A stretch of DNA of 64,000 nt, from the NCBI RefSeq assembly GCF_003096355.1, contig NZ_QEKI01000016.1, positions 1 to 64,000 on the forward strand. The letters are read 5' to 3'. A program made the translations under genes and the position numbers. Every line of letters starts with the position of its first letter. Positions within the stretch are counted from its first letter, which is position 1. Below, in pieces: positions 54,654-63,188 of this stretch. A model generated the notes under the pieces. It was not told where the DNA came from, made no database searches, and saw only the letters and a program-made list of their open reading frames with translations. The DNA is from Pontibacter virosus (GTDB taxonomy: Bacteria; Bacteroidota; Bacteroidia; Cytophagales; Hymenobacteraceae).

Positions 54654-54806
54654 CTATATAGTATTTGGCAAGATTGTTGATTCTGCAGCTACAGTTGTTG
54701 TGGCTTCAGGTATAGCTACAGCCTGTGCCTTGTTGTCGTCGCATGATGAGAAAAGGGCAAGTACGAGTAGGGTCAGCAGCAGCACCCCGTATAGTCTGTT
54801 CAGCAT
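54654..54806 (-). CDS. Very small lipoprotein (50 residues)
   Basis: An ATG at 54806 starts MLNRLYGVLLLTLLVLALFS followed by SCDDN, a convincing lipoprotein signal with Cys near residue 22. The mature part is only about 29 residues, rich in Ala, Thr and Glu, ending at a TAG at 54654. Many Bacteroidota have such tiny lipoproteins. No family is recognised. It is convergent to the MFS gene and divergent from the gene at 55051. Confidence 0.5.
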   Translation of the reverse strand: MLNRLYGVLLLTLLVLALFSSCDDNKAQAVAIPEATTTVAAESTILPNTI

Positions 54807-54994
54807 GGCTTCTCAAGTTTAGCATGCCAGCAGTTTGGCATAAGCGTAATTACGCAGGCTCCTTCAGATTAGTTGAGCCCTGGTTGCCGAAGCAGCCAAA
54901 TAATTTTATAGGACGGAAACGATGGATAGTTTAGTTTTTAAAACAATTGCATTATTTATACCCATCGGCATGATTAGGTATGCAGGTAAGTACA

Positions 54995-55002
54995 TACATT
55001 TG
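54995..55002 (+). promoter_or_regulatory. Candidate -7 box for the basic lipoprotein gene
   Basis: TACATTTG matches TAnnTTTG and lies 49 nt before the start codon at 55051. A partial -33 (TTAG near 54974) has the right spacing. Confidence 0.42.
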
Positions 55003-55050
55003 CGCCTGCCAAACAGGTTTTAACTCTCATAATTATAAAACAATCTCACT

Positions 55051-55443
55051 ATGCAACGCCTTAGACTCCTACTCCTGATTGTACTGTCTGTCGCCACTAT
55101 GGCATCTTGTACCACCTCTCGCAAGAAGAACAGCAACACCGGTGGGGTGGTCATCATCAAAGACAGCAAAGCCGGCCATCACAAGGGCTACAAAAAAGGC
55201 TGGACCAAGAACACGAACAATCCGCACCATCCGCGCACCACTAACCCGGGCCATACCAAGCACAAGCAGGGTAAAGGCGGCAACACCGTTATTATTGTAA
55301 ATAACAACAATACTACGGTTAGGCAGGCAGCACCGAAAGGCAAACCAGGACATGGTAATCACCACAACGGAGGCAAAGGAAAAGGTAACCAAGGCAACGG
55401 CAATAATGGCAAGCACGGCAAAGGAAAGGGCGGCAAGAAATAA
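55051..55443 (+). CDS. Basic low-complexity lipoprotein (Gly/Lys/His/Asn-rich)
   Basis: The 130-residue product has a lipoprotein signal MQRLRLLLLIVLSVATMASC (Cys 20). The mature part is almost wholly Lys, Gly, His and Asn, with GHHKGYKKGWTKN, TNPGHTKHKQGKGG and an ending of repeated GKG/GN units. A short hydrophobic NTVIIVNNNNTTV segment sits mid-way. It is strongly basic. No enzyme motif is visible. Binding to anionic polymers such as DNA, LPS or metal ions would fit the composition, but this is speculation. Confidence 0.72.
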   Translation: MQRLRLLLLIVLSVATMASCTTSRKKNSNTGGVVIIKDSKAGHHKGYKKGWTKNTNNPHHPRTTNPGHTKHKQGKGGNTVIIVNNNNTTVRQAAPKGKPGHGNHHNGGKGKGNQGNGNNGKHGKGKGGKK

Positions 55444-55480
55444 GCGGCTTCCTTCTTTGGCAAAGTATAACAGCAGGTAT

Positions 55481-55512
55481 AGGCAAGTTCCGTTTCGGGC
55501 TTGCCTTATTTG
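55481..55512 (+). terminator. Hairpin terminator after the basic lipoprotein gene
   Basis: AGGCAAG (55481-55487) pairs with CTTGCCT (55500-55506), with CCG/CGG pairing inside, followed by TATTTG. Confidence 0.68.
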
Positions 55513-55950
55513 TTAGTGGTGATACGTGACCAAAACTTAGTCGATGGAATAGCACGATTTGTATATAGAAAACCTGATTAGGTATAAATACCAAGTTATT
55601 ATAATTACAAATTGGGTATGTTTATGAACTATCCCATACACTATTATGTCGGATGTATTTGCGTATGCCCTTTCCAAGCGATGAACAACAAACTATAATT
55701 TGAAAGCCCTTACAAGAAGAAGGTGCTTTATGCTGTCTCCCTTTCTAGTATGTAGGTAGTGCAAGGAGCGCCAGCACAGTGGGGCATTTGAAATTATAAA
55801 ATCTAAGGCCATCATCCACAGGTAAATAGTCCTGTGCATGATGGCCTTTGTTTGTTGGTATAAATCGAGGGATTAACTGAACAATTTTTGGTGTATATAG
55901 GTATATATATTATATTAGATACTCGATACTCACCAAATAATCAGAACCTT
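55513..55950. other. Intergenic region with an orphan strong hairpin
   Basis: No protein gene is supported in this stretch; the longest frames are under 30 codons. A terminator-like hairpin at 55805-55855 has no visible upstream gene, raising the option of a small RNA in about 55600-55850. Confidence 0.55.
55805..55855. terminator. Strong hairpin, terminator-like
   Basis: AAGGCCATCAT (55805-55815) pairs perfectly with ATGATGGCCTT (55838-55848). Inside it ACAGG pairs with CCTGT, separated by a 2x2 internal loop, with an 8-nt apical loop. TTGTTTG follows on the plus strand and an AT-rich tract on the minus. Confidence 0.65.
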
Positions 55951-56178
55951 ATGACTTTGTTAAGATTTACGCTACTGATCATCCTGGTTATCACCCTTTC
56001 GTCCCTTTCTTCATGCTCCTCTTTCAGTCGCAGCAGTCACGCCATTGTGGTAGACGATTACAGTAGCATGCGGTATGTAAAAGGAAAACCGGACAGGGTA
56101 CATAAAAAGTGGAAGTCAAAGTCGTCTTATACACCCAGAAACAACAAGGTGGCAAAGAGGCGAACTGCTGACTGGTAG
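55951..56178 (+). CDS. Small basic lipoprotein
   Basis: The ATG at 55951 is selected because it begins a lipoprotein signal (MTLLRFTLLIILVITLSSLS then SC, Cys about 22). The 75-residue product has a mature part of about 53 residues, rich in Lys, Arg and Ser (KGKPDRVHKKWKSKS). No family is recognised. An earlier ATG at 55888 would place a non-signal segment in front. Confidence 0.65.
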   Translation: MTLLRFTLLIILVITLSSLSSCSSFSRSSHAIVVDDYSSMRYVKGKPDRVHKKWKSKSSYTPRNNKVAKRRTADW

Positions 56179-56245
56179 CTCCACGATAAGAAACTGAGGA
56201 AAGGCCAAACTCCTACTTTTGTCTACAAGCTGCGTATAGGCAGCT

Positions 56246-56743
56246 ATGGAAACGGCAAATACGCACTATACCCGCACACCCCGCACCGAAAGCCTGAAAT
56301 GGGTAGACCGGATGACCCACTTAATGGATAACCAGTTCCGCATGCCGGGTACTAACTGGCGGTTCGGGCTCGATCCTATTCTTGGGCTATTCCCGGTGGT
56401 GGGTGACCTGGCTTCATTTAGTGTGTCCGCTATGCTGATTCTGACCATGGCCCGCCATGGGGCGAGTGGCAAAATGGTGACCCTGATGCTACTCAACGTA
56501 GCACTGGATGCCCTGTTCGGGAGTATTCCCATCCTCGGCAATATCTTTGACTTTGCCTTTAAAGCGAACGAACGCAATGTACGCATGCTGAGGGCGCACT
56601 ATGAGGAGGGTAAATACCAGGGAAGTGGCAAAAAAATTATTATGGGCGTCATTGTTGGAATCATCGTAATAGGCATTCTGCTGCTTTGGGCCCTATGGGA
56701 GTTGCTGGCCTTTGCATTTCAACTGGTGCAAGGCTGGCTCTAA
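56246..56743 (+). CDS. DUF4112 membrane protein
   Basis: The 165-residue protein fits DUF4112, with RFGLDPILGLFPVVGDLASF (about 45-64) and LDALFGSIPILGNIFDFAFK (about 95-114). The family has paired amphipathic or membrane segments with PVVGD/PILGN repeats. A C-terminal hydrophobic helix (IIMGVIVGIIVIGILLLWAL) is present. Function is unknown. It ends 6 bp before the converging uvsE stop. Confidence 0.9.
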   Translation: METANTHYTRTPRTESLKWVDRMTHLMDNQFRMPGTNWRFGLDPILGLFPVVGDLASFSVSAMLILTMARHGASGKMVTLMLLNVALDALFGSIPILGNIFDFAFKANERNVRMLRAHYEEGKYQGSGKKIIMGVIVGIIVIGILLLWALWELLAFAFQLVQGWL

Positions 56744-56749
56744 ATTGGG

Positions 56750-57643
56750 CTATATTCTGCCAAGTTCCTTTGCCACAGCCACTGCCTTGTGCGCACTGGC
56801 TTCCTTGTCCTTTATTTCCAGCATAATATCCATGTCGATGCCTTCGGTTTCTACAAGGAAATCGTGAAAAGCCTGTTCTCCGATGCTTTGCACATGCTTG
56901 CCTTTCCGTTCCCCCGGAGACTGGGCGCTGTAGTCCACCATCAGGATGCCATCGCGTGCAGGTTGCCAAGTTTGGGCCGCCAGCATCACCGCCTCCCGCA
57001 TAGGCTCCCCGTTGTTCACACACTCATGGTGCAGGTTGTCGAAAATGATGGGCATTCCCGTGAGCTCGTGCAGCACCAGGCAGTCGGTGAGACTGTAGGT
57101 GCGGTCGTCATTCTCAACACAAAGGCGGGCTTTTACTTCCTCGGGTAGCATGGTGTGGTATACCTCAGCAAAGCGATTGAGCGCGGATTCCTTATCGCCA
57201 TAGGCACCACCACCGTGTATCTGCAGTTTGGCTGTGGCGTCAAGCCCCATTAGGTCGAGGATGCTGCCTTGGTAAACCAGTTCGGCAATACTGTTCTGCA
57301 CTGTTTGGGGGTTTGGGGAGTTGAGTACCACAAACTGGTCGGGGTGCATGGAAATGCGCAGATCGTGGCGCTTGATGTAATCGCCGAGACGGCGCAGGGT
57401 CAGTTTAAAATGCTCCTGCCAGTTATAGGTGTTGATAGGATGCGATGCGAAAGGCACCAGATCGGACGTGAGTCGGAAGAAGTGCAAACCATTCTCCACG
57501 TTAAACTCCAGTATGCGGCGCAAGCAGCTCAGGTTCTGCTCTACTGTTTGTATCAGGCGCTCCTCGGAGTAAGAGGCTAACCGAAAAGTCCGGGAGGAGG
57601 AACAGTCAAGCGTCTGGTTGATGCAGGGGTATCCGATTTTCAT
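56750..57643 (-). CDS. uvsE: UV damage endonuclease
   Basis: The 297-residue protein is of the UvdE/UvsE TIM-barrel family. It starts with the conserved MKIGYPCINQTL and includes FFRLTSDLVPFASHP, DLRISMHPDQFVVLNSP, LQIHGGGAYGDKESAL, LCVENDDRTYSL and the late MLEIKDKEASA. Glu, His and Asp ligands for the three-metal site are visible in these blocks. It nicks DNA 5' to pyrimidine dimers in the alternative excision repair route. Length equals characterised bacterial enzymes. Confidence 0.95.
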   Translation of the reverse strand: MKIGYPCINQTLDCSSSRTFRLASYSEERLIQTVEQNLSCLRRILEFNVENGLHFFRLTSDLVPFASHPINTYNWQEHFKLTLRRLGDYIKRHDLRISMHPDQFVVLNSPNPQTVQNSIAELVYQGSILDLMGLDATAKLQIHGGGAYGDKESALNRFAEVYHTMLPEEVKARLCVENDDRTYSLTDCLVLHELTGMPIIFDNLHHECVNNGEPMREAVMLAAQTWQPARDGILMVDYSAQSPGERKGKHVQSIGEQAFHDFLVETEGIDMDIMLEIKDKEASAHKAVAVAKELGRI

Positions 57644-57724
57644 AAGGTATACAGGTATGGCTATACCCTAACCTACGCACAAGCTGATTGTTTTGTCGAA
57701 AATCAGATTTCAGAAAGGTGCATT

Positions 57725-58372
57725 TCAGCGCTCTATTTCATAGCCTGTATTGTCTTTAAAGAGGCGGTTATAGTTCTCTTTTTCCTCTTTGCGGCGCTTG
57801 AGTTCCTGGATCAGGAGCAATTGCTGCAGTTTCTGGTTCTGCTTTCCTTCCTTAGAAAACATATCATAGAGCAGCGAAATGGGGCTCAGCGGGGTAGGAG
57901 CAACAGGAGGCGGTGGAGGACCGGGCTCCAGCTCCGGACGATAACCTTTGCGCTTTACATATTCCGGCTCCTCTTTTTTCATGTTGCGCAGCGCCCGCTG
58001 TATCATTTCTTCTGATGGTCGGCTGGTGATTTCTACTTCGCCCAACATCACACTGTCAGGCTGCAGGATGATGTTCACGCGGAGTTCAGAAACAGGCAGG
58101 TTGCGGGGCAGGTATAGCATGGGCTTAAAACCAACGGCCCGGATCAACAGCGTGTCGCTCTGGTCGATATCGATCAGGAATTTGCCTTCTTCGTCGGATA
58201 TAACGCCTTGGGTGGTGCCGTAGCGTATGACGCCAGCACCAGGTATAGGAGTGCTTTTGTCGGGCTCGAGCACGGTGCCGCTCACCCGTATGTTGCGCTG
58301 TGCCAGGGCCGGCAGTACGCTTACCAGTAACAGGGTGGAAAGAAGTAGTAGTCGCAGCAGGTGTAGGGGCAT
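57725..58372 (-). CDS. Secreted carboxypeptidase-regulatory-like (CarboxypepD_reg) protein
   Basis: The ATG at 58372 is favoured because it starts a signal peptide (MPLHLLRLLLLSTLLLVSVL). The 215-residue product has a CarboxypepD_reg-like domain (about 25-105, VSGTVLEPDKSTPIPGAGVI, SDEEGKFLIDI). A Pro-rich linker (PGPPPPPVAPTPLSP) and a charged helical tail (LIQELKRRKEEKENYNRLF) follow. Such domains also begin SusC proteins, but no plug or barrel follows here. The function is unknown; it may be an envelope adaptor. Confidence 0.8.
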   Translation of the reverse strand: MPLHLLRLLLLSTLLLVSVLPALAQRNIRVSGTVLEPDKSTPIPGAGVIRYGTTQGVISDEEGKFLIDIDQSDTLLIRAVGFKPMLYLPRNLPVSELRVNIILQPDSVMLGEVEITSRPSEEMIQRALRNMKKEEPEYVKRKGYRPELEPGPPPPPVAPTPLSPISLLYDMFSKEGKQNQKLQQLLLIQELKRRKEEKENYNRLFKDNTGYEIER

Positions 58373-58576
58373 GTTACAGCAGAGGCCACCTCGGGAGTGG
58401 CAAAGGGTTAATGTCAATACGCCGGAAAAGGCTTAAAAGTATGCTGCTGCCAAAATTAATATCAGCAGCGCGGCATGATGCTAAATTACTAAATTTTAGC
58501 AAAAGACGGGCTTAAATAGCGAAAGCCCATAGCTACGGGCGCTACAGGCTTTCAAACTATTATACGCTGATAAATT

Positions 58577-59302
58577 TTACTGGTTTCTGTTTGTGTTATT
58601 ATTAGTGCCGGGCAGGTTTTTATTGGTGCCGGAGTTATTCATCTGGTTATTATTCATCTGATTCTGGTTCTGCATAGTGCCTGAGTTGTCAAGCTGGTTG
58701 GTGCCGTCGTTGCTCATGCCCCAGTAGTTGGCGCGTTTCTCCTGATACTGACGGTACTGCTCCTGCGACAGGATCGATTGCAGCTCACGATCTGTTTCCT
58801 CCATGATCTGTTCACGCTGAGTGTCCAGGTCTGATGCGGCTGTCGTGTTGTTTTGTGTGTCTGTATTCGTGTTGGTTCGGATGTCGGTCATCGTGCCGCC
58901 GTCCTTGTCATAGCGTTTTTTTTCAGTAGTGGCCATATTGTCAACCTCTTCTGCTACCTGACCTCCCATCCGACTGGTCTCGTTGTAGTTGTATTCCAGT
59001 TCACTAAGGCGACGCTCCCGTTCATACAGTACTTGCTGTACTCGGTTTTGAGTAGTTGTATCGAGGCGCATGTCCGTTGCCATTTGGCTCGCAATACGCT
59101 CTGAGTTGCTGCGCCATGCGGCATCAGAGTTTGCCATGTCCGAGGTGCTGCCCATCGCTTCTTCGCTGCCTCTGATGTGGCTTTGGTTCACGTTTTCGTC
59201 CTGGTTGGCATCTGCTGTTTCGTACGTTCTGCCCCTGTCTTCAGAACAAGAAGCAAACATCATGGCACTCACTATAGCTATTGAATAAAATACCTTTTTC
59301 AT
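58577..59302 (-). CDS. Secreted lipoprotein with helical core and Asn/Gln/Met-rich tail
   Basis: The 241-residue product has a lipoprotein signal ending in MMFASC (Cys about 19). Residues about 60-130 look helical (RIASQMATDMRLDTTTQNRV, VLYERERRLSELEYNYNETS). The region about 165-195 (REQIMEETDRELQSILSQEQ) resembles Spy/LTXXQ-type helices. The tail consists of NQMNN/NNTNRN repeats. A periplasmic stress-chaperone-like role is possible but not shown. A TAnnTTTG box lies upstream on the minus strand. Confidence 0.7.
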   Translation of the reverse strand: MKKVFYSIAIVSAMMFASCSEDRGRTYETADANQDENVNQSHIRGSEEAMGSTSDMANSDAAWRSNSERIASQMATDMRLDTTTQNRVQQVLYERERRLSELEYNYNETSRMGGQVAEEVDNMATTEKKRYDKDGGTMTDIRTNTNTDTQNNTTAASDLDTQREQIMEETDRELQSILSQEQYRQYQEKRANYWGMSNDGTNQLDNSGTMQNQNQMNNNQMNNSGTNKNLPGTNNNTNRNQ

Positions 59303-59582
59303 CTCTTAAATACGCTAAATTAAAAATTTAAAAACACAGTCTGTCTGTTTAAAATAGTATAAAACAAATATAGCCTGTGCTAATGTTTTACGATGAAAGA
59401 GTTGATAGGTTCATTTGGGTTTTGCTGTTTACTTCATGGTAAGAGCGGTTGATGCGCTAATAATTCGTTTTTAGCTGCTTTTTGTATTCCTGAGATACTT
59501 TGGATGTAATTAGGTCTTACTAGGGTGAGCTAGTCCTTATTATTTTGTTAATATGACAAAATATATATGAAGGTATAGTCTT
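59303..59582. other. Intergenic region without visible gene
   Basis: AT-rich sequence upstream of the minus-strand lipoprotein gene. A minus-strand TATATTTG box lies at 59365-59372, 63 nt before that gene's start, and may be its -7 element. Nothing else is recognised before the terminator at 59583. Confidence 0.5.
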
Positions 59583-59622
59583 AAAAACAGAGCGCCGACC
59601 AACTGGCCGGCGCTCTGTTTTA
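59583..59622. terminator. Hairpin terminator downstream of the phosphoesterase gene
   Basis: A perfect 14-bp stem AAAACAGAGCGCCG/CGGCGCTCTGTTTT with a 10-nt loop has T tracts on both sides. It serves the minus-strand gene at 59642. Confidence 0.9.
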
Positions 59623-59641
59623 TAACAAATGAAACGTTTGC

Positions 59642-60877
59642 TTATGCTCTTTTCAACTCAAACACGGTAATTTCGGGAAGGAAGCCCACGCGGCCCGGAT
59701 ACCCAATAAAGCCTAAGCCGGTATTGACGTACAGGTGTTGTCTGCCACGTTTGTAGAGACCTGCCCACTGTTCGTACACATACTGCACCGGACTCCATTT
59801 CAGGCCAGGTACGTTTACCCCAAACTGCATGCCGTGTGTGTGACCCGACAAGGTAAGGTCAATGTCAGCATACTTTTGGTTGATCTCGCCATCCCAGTGC
59901 GAAGGGTCGTGCGACAGGAGTACTTTAAATGGACTGTTTTCTGCTCCGGTATAGGCTTTGCTCAGGTCACCGTATTTCGGGAAGCCCGCCCGGTTGCCCC
60001 AGTTCTCCACACCCAGCACAGAGATGTGCTCACCGTCTTTTTCGATGCGGCGGTTCTCGTTCAGCAATACGTCCCAGCCCATGCTGCGCTGTGTCTCTAT
60101 GAGAGTCTGTAGGTTTTTGGTCTTTTCCTCACGGCTTTCCCAACTTACATAATCGCCATAGTCGTGGTTGCCGAGCACCGAAAACACACCCTGCTTCGCC
60201 CGAATCCCTTTCAGGGTGTCCACGTGAGGCATCAACTCTGTAGCCACATTATTAACCAGGTCGCCTGTGAAGAACACGAGGTCGGCTTCTTGTTTGTTGA
60301 TGAGGTTGACAGCCTCTTTTAAAGGCTCAGTAGAAGTGAAGCTGCCCGTGTGCATATCCGAAATCTGCAGCATCCTGAAGCCCTCGAAAGCCGCTGGTAG
60401 ATTCGGGAAGCGAAGTGTGACACGCTTTACGCGGTAATCGTAAGCACCTTTCACCATGCCGTAAATAAAAGCCGAGAATGGAACGGCCGCTACCAGAAGA
60501 CCCATCTGGCTTAGGAACTTGCTGCGTGAAGGGTCAAAGGTCGTTTCTCCGCTATTCACGTTGTTGAAAACCAACTTGCCCAGGCGCAGGGCATCATCCA
60601 CAAAAAGGAAAAGTACGACTACCAGTTTAGAGGCGAAAATGATGAAGAGCGTACTGGCCAGATATGTTTTGAAAGCATCAGGCGGCGTGCCACGCGTGAA
60701 CGAAGCCAGCGCAAAGGTGCCAGCCGTGATGGCAAACACAAGCCAGTGCAAGATGTAAATGATGCGCTGGGTGCTGGCAGTAAGGTTTTGAGTGACGGTT
60801 TTGATAGCCTGGAAGACATAAAGGTCCACCAGGAACAGGATGAAAATTACTATTCCTATCGAAAAGTATCGTTGCAT
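59642..60877 (-). CDS. Membrane-anchored metallophosphoesterase (YaeI/YkuE-like)
   Basis: The 411-residue protein has three or four N-terminal membrane segments (about 5-145), then a calcineurin-like phosphoesterase domain. The metal motifs are QISDMHTG (about 172), TGDLVNN (about 205), GNHDYGD (about 234), LSHDPSHWD and SGHTHGMQFG. The family includes UDP-diacylglucosamine-type and general envelope phosphoesterases; the substrate is not clear. It is divergent from radC by 84 bp. Confidence 0.9.
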   Translation of the reverse strand: MQRYFSIGIVIFILFLVDLYVFQAIKTVTQNLTASTQRIIYILHWLVFAITAGTFALASFTRGTPPDAFKTYLASTLFIIFASKLVVVLFLFVDDALRLGKLVFNNVNSGETTFDPSRSKFLSQMGLLVAAVPFSAFIYGMVKGAYDYRVKRVTLRFPNLPAAFEGFRMLQISDMHTGSFTSTEPLKEAVNLINKQEADLVFFTGDLVNNVATELMPHVDTLKGIRAKQGVFSVLGNHDYGDYVSWESREEKTKNLQTLIETQRSMGWDVLLNENRRIEKDGEHISVLGVENWGNRAGFPKYGDLSKAYTGAENSPFKVLLSHDPSHWDGEINQKYADIDLTLSGHTHGMQFGVNVPGLKWSPVQYVYEQWAGLYKRGRQHLYVNTGLGFIGYPGRVGFLPEITVFELKRA

Positions 60878-60961
60878 GGTATATGGTTGGTGCTGCGTCA
60901 GAACAGCCGACAGCAGCTTCAGGTTTTAAAAATTGTATGTTATTATAAAAAAGCCAGCTAA

Positions 60962-61765
60962 ATGACGTTGTTTCATGAACTATTTTTAGCTCAAACAGAT
61001 TCACTTAGCAATCTTTTATCTAACAAAATCTGTACCGCAGTGAAAGAAGAAGCCACGTCTGCACTTTTGGCATACGATACCGCCAACCTCAACATCAAGA
61101 CCTGGGCCGAGGAAGACCGTCCGCGCGAAAAGCTCCTGCTCAAAGGCAAGTCCGCCCTGAGCGACGCCGAGCTGATCGCCATCCTGATCGGTTCTGGCAC
61201 CCCAAAACTGACTGCAGTAGACGTAGCCAAACTCATACTGGCGGCCGTGGGTAACGATCTGAATGAACTAGCCAAACTGACAGTGAAGGACCTCACGAAG
61301 ATAAAAGGGATAGGGGAAGCCAAGGCTATTTCGATTGTGAGTGCGCTGGAACTGGGCAGACGTCGCAAAGAGACCACTGCCGCTGCCAAAACCCGCATCA
61401 CCTGCTCCACCGATATTTACAACTACATCAAGCCCCAACTGCTGGACCTGCCCCACGAGGAGTTCTGGGTAATTTTGCTTAACCGCGCCAATGTGGTGAT
61501 GAAGAAGGAAAGCATCAGCAGTGGGGGAGTGGCCGGCACGGTGGCTGACCCGAAAATGATCTTCAAAAAGGCCATCGAGCAGTTGGCGAGCTCTATTATA
61601 CTGGTACACAACCACCCCAGCGGCAATACTAAGCCCAGCGCCGCTGACATCGCCCTCACCAAAAAAATGAAAGAAGCCGGACAGTTTCTGGACTTACCGA
61701 TTTTGGACCACATCATCTTTACTGACAGCGATTACTATAGCTTTGCAGACGAAGGGATGCTGTGA
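60962..61765 (+). CDS. radC: RadC family protein (JAB/MPN metallo-domain)
   Basis: The 267-residue protein has the RadC N-terminal helix-hairpin-helix part (about 45-125, with WAEEDRPREKLL and LTKIKGIGEAKA). A JAMM domain (about 140-265) has zinc motif HNHPSGNTKPSAAD. The first 44 residues go beyond the usual start; a TTG near codon 36 is an alternative. Despite the name, a direct DNA-repair role for RadC is doubtful. A second domain function, possibly a metallo-isopeptidase-like activity, is unknown. Confidence 0.92.
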   Translation: MTLFHELFLAQTDSLSNLLSNKICTAVKEEATSALLAYDTANLNIKTWAEEDRPREKLLLKGKSALSDAELIAILIGSGTPKLTAVDVAKLILAAVGNDLNELAKLTVKDLTKIKGIGEAKAISIVSALELGRRRKETTAAAKTRITCSTDIYNYIKPQLLDLPHEEFWVILLNRANVVMKKESISSGGVAGTVADPKMIFKKAIEQLASSIILVHNHPSGNTKPSAADIALTKKMKEAGQFLDLPILDHIIFTDSDYYSFADEGML

Positions 61766-61805
61766 GCTTAGGAGTTGCGAGACAGTAATTACGAGCAAAA
61801 ACAAA

Positions 61806-61882
61806 TGTCATTTCGAGCGCAGTGAGAAATCTGGATATTGAATCTTAATACTTCAGATTTTTTTCCTCTGGTCGGAATGACA
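61806..61882. repeat. MITE-like inverted repeat (TGTCATTTCG type)
   Basis: TGTCATTTCGAGCGCAGTGA followed by GAAATCTGG (61806-61834) is mirrored imperfectly by CAGATTTTTTTCCTCTGGTC followed by GGAATGACA (61854-61882). One arm recurs at 46935-46963. Confidence 0.75.
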
Positions 61883-61889
61883 GGGTAGC

Positions 61890-62090
61890 CTAATCTTCTT
61901 CCAGGATTTCCTTTACGCGTCCAACCTCTCCTGTTTCAAGTCTTACCTTGATGCCATGCGGGTGGTTTGGCGACTTGGTGAGAATGGCTTCTACATACCC
62001 TTCCGTTAAGTCGCCGGTGCGCTGGTCTTCTTTGAGCACGATGTTCACGTGCGAGCCTATTTTGATGTTACTGCGTTTGGTGCCGTCCAT
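61890..62090 (-). CDS. YwbE family protein
   Basis: The 66-residue protein matches YwbE (DUF2196) along its entire length: GSHVNIVLKEDQRTGDLTEG, SPNHPHGIKVRLETGEVGRV and the acidic end KEILEED. The fold is a small SH3-like barrel of unknown role. It lies 5 bp downstream of the next gene on the same strand, probably one transcript. Confidence 0.92.
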   Translation of the reverse strand: MDGTKRSNIKIGSHVNIVLKEDQRTGDLTEGYVEAILTKSPNHPHGIKVRLETGEVGRVKEILEED

Positions 62091-62095
62091 TAGGT

Positions 62096-62614
62096 TTATT
62101 GTTTGGTTTGGGGCTTGGGGATGATGTGCAGGAACTCCTCTTCGTCATTCAGGCTCCAACGTACCGGGGCCGTGATGTCCTGCTTTTTCACCTCCACTTT
62201 TTCGATCTGCTCCAGGTTAGCAAGTATCAGATTGGTGTCTTTTACAAGCTTGTTGTTTATGACCACTTTCAGGGTTTGCTGGGCAGCAGGTATACGGTAC
62301 AGGGTATAAATATCCTGCATCGTGGAAAATTCTGCTGTGTACTTGGCCTTGATGAGGATGGCGCCGCCTTTTGCTTTGTCGCCAAATTTGCCCGTAGCAT
62401 TTTCGTCTTTCAGCACGTCAATACTTTCGATGTTGTCAGCTTTGATCAGCGCCAGGCTCGGCTGCGCAATCTGCTGGCCGTTTATCTGGATATAGGGCTG
62501 CGGTAGCGGCACCATCCCTTGCTTTTGCTGCTCCTTTGGGTGAATTAGCTCTTGTTGCGCAAAGGCCTGTAAACTGCAACCCGCGAGTATTAGAGAGAAG
62601 ATAAGTCGTTTCAT
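62096..62614 (-). CDS. Secreted protein resembling an isolated TonB-receptor plug domain
   Basis: The ATG at 62614 starts the signal peptide MKRLIFSLILAGCSLQAFAQ. The 172-residue product contains SLALIKADNIESIDVLKDEN followed by ATGKFGDKAKGGAILI, close to the ESIEVLKDASATAIYG...GVILI pattern of SusC plug domains. No barrel follows. Small secreted plug-like proteins occur next to BlaR/M56-type regulators in Bacteroidota, but none is seen here. The gene lies 46 bp from the lipoprotein gene upstream. Confidence 0.78.
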   Translation of the reverse strand: MKRLIFSLILAGCSLQAFAQQELIHPKEQQKQGMVPLPQPYIQINGQQIAQPSLALIKADNIESIDVLKDENATGKFGDKAKGGAILIKAKYTAEFSTMQDIYTLYRIPAAQQTLKVVINNKLVKDTNLILANLEQIEKVEVKKQDITAPVRWSLNDEEEFLHIIPKPQTKQ

Positions 62615-62660
62615 GGGAATGTTTTTTAGGAGTAACGTCAGCTTGTGCCGGCTAGTCATT

Positions 62661-63107
62661 TTAATCTAGAGGTATATGTCGGAAATCTGAGAGTTTATAG
62701 CGTTCTTTTGCCAGGTTGTCCAGCCACTTGCCTTCTAACTTGGTAAGAATATGGCTAAACACATGCTTGCCCTCTGCGCCCTCAGCTACTCTACCTATCT
62801 TCGCTGCAGAGTCGGCTCTCATTTGTTGCTGGTCAGCCTGCACCAAACGCTCGATTAGTTGATAATCTTCTATGGTGAGCACAGGCTCTGTAAAGCCACT
62901 CTTGTCAAACCGGATCAAATTGTTCACTTCTTCGGAGTTATTGAAACCTGCCTCTAGTAGCTTTTGAAAATAGATCAGCTTAAACTCTTCGATGTAAATC
63001 TGTTTATACTGTTGCCTGAGCACTTTTTGCCTGCTAGTGGTGCATTGGGTGAAAGTGACGAGCAAAAGAAGCAGCGCGATGGAATAAGTGGCTGTGGACT
63101 TAAGCAT
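62661..63107 (-). CDS. Small lipoprotein of unknown function
   Basis: The 148-residue product has a lipoprotein signal MLKSTATYSIALLLLLVTFT then QC (Cys about 22). The mature part is helical and charged (LRQQYKQIYIEEFKLIYFQK, LIERLVQADQQQMRADSAAK). No known family is recognised. It is the first gene of a small minus-strand group with the plug-like protein and YwbE. Confidence 0.68.
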   Translation of the reverse strand: MLKSTATYSIALLLLLVTFTQCTTSRQKVLRQQYKQIYIEEFKLIYFQKLLEAGFNNSEEVNNLIRFDKSGFTEPVLTIEDYQLIERLVQADQQQMRADSAAKIGRVAEGAEGKHVFSHILTKLEGKWLDNLAKERYKLSDFRHIPLD

Positions 63108-63188
63108 GATGCTAAATTAAAACAAGAATGTCAATATAGTTGGATTTGTAAGAACGGCTCACCTTTAGGGAAACAAGAACAGACAAGC

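Noticed and set aside
55319..55443. Repetitive 3' end of the basic lipoprotein gene as a tandem DNA repeat
   Set aside because: The units vary in length and sequence; repetition is at the amino-acid composition level only.
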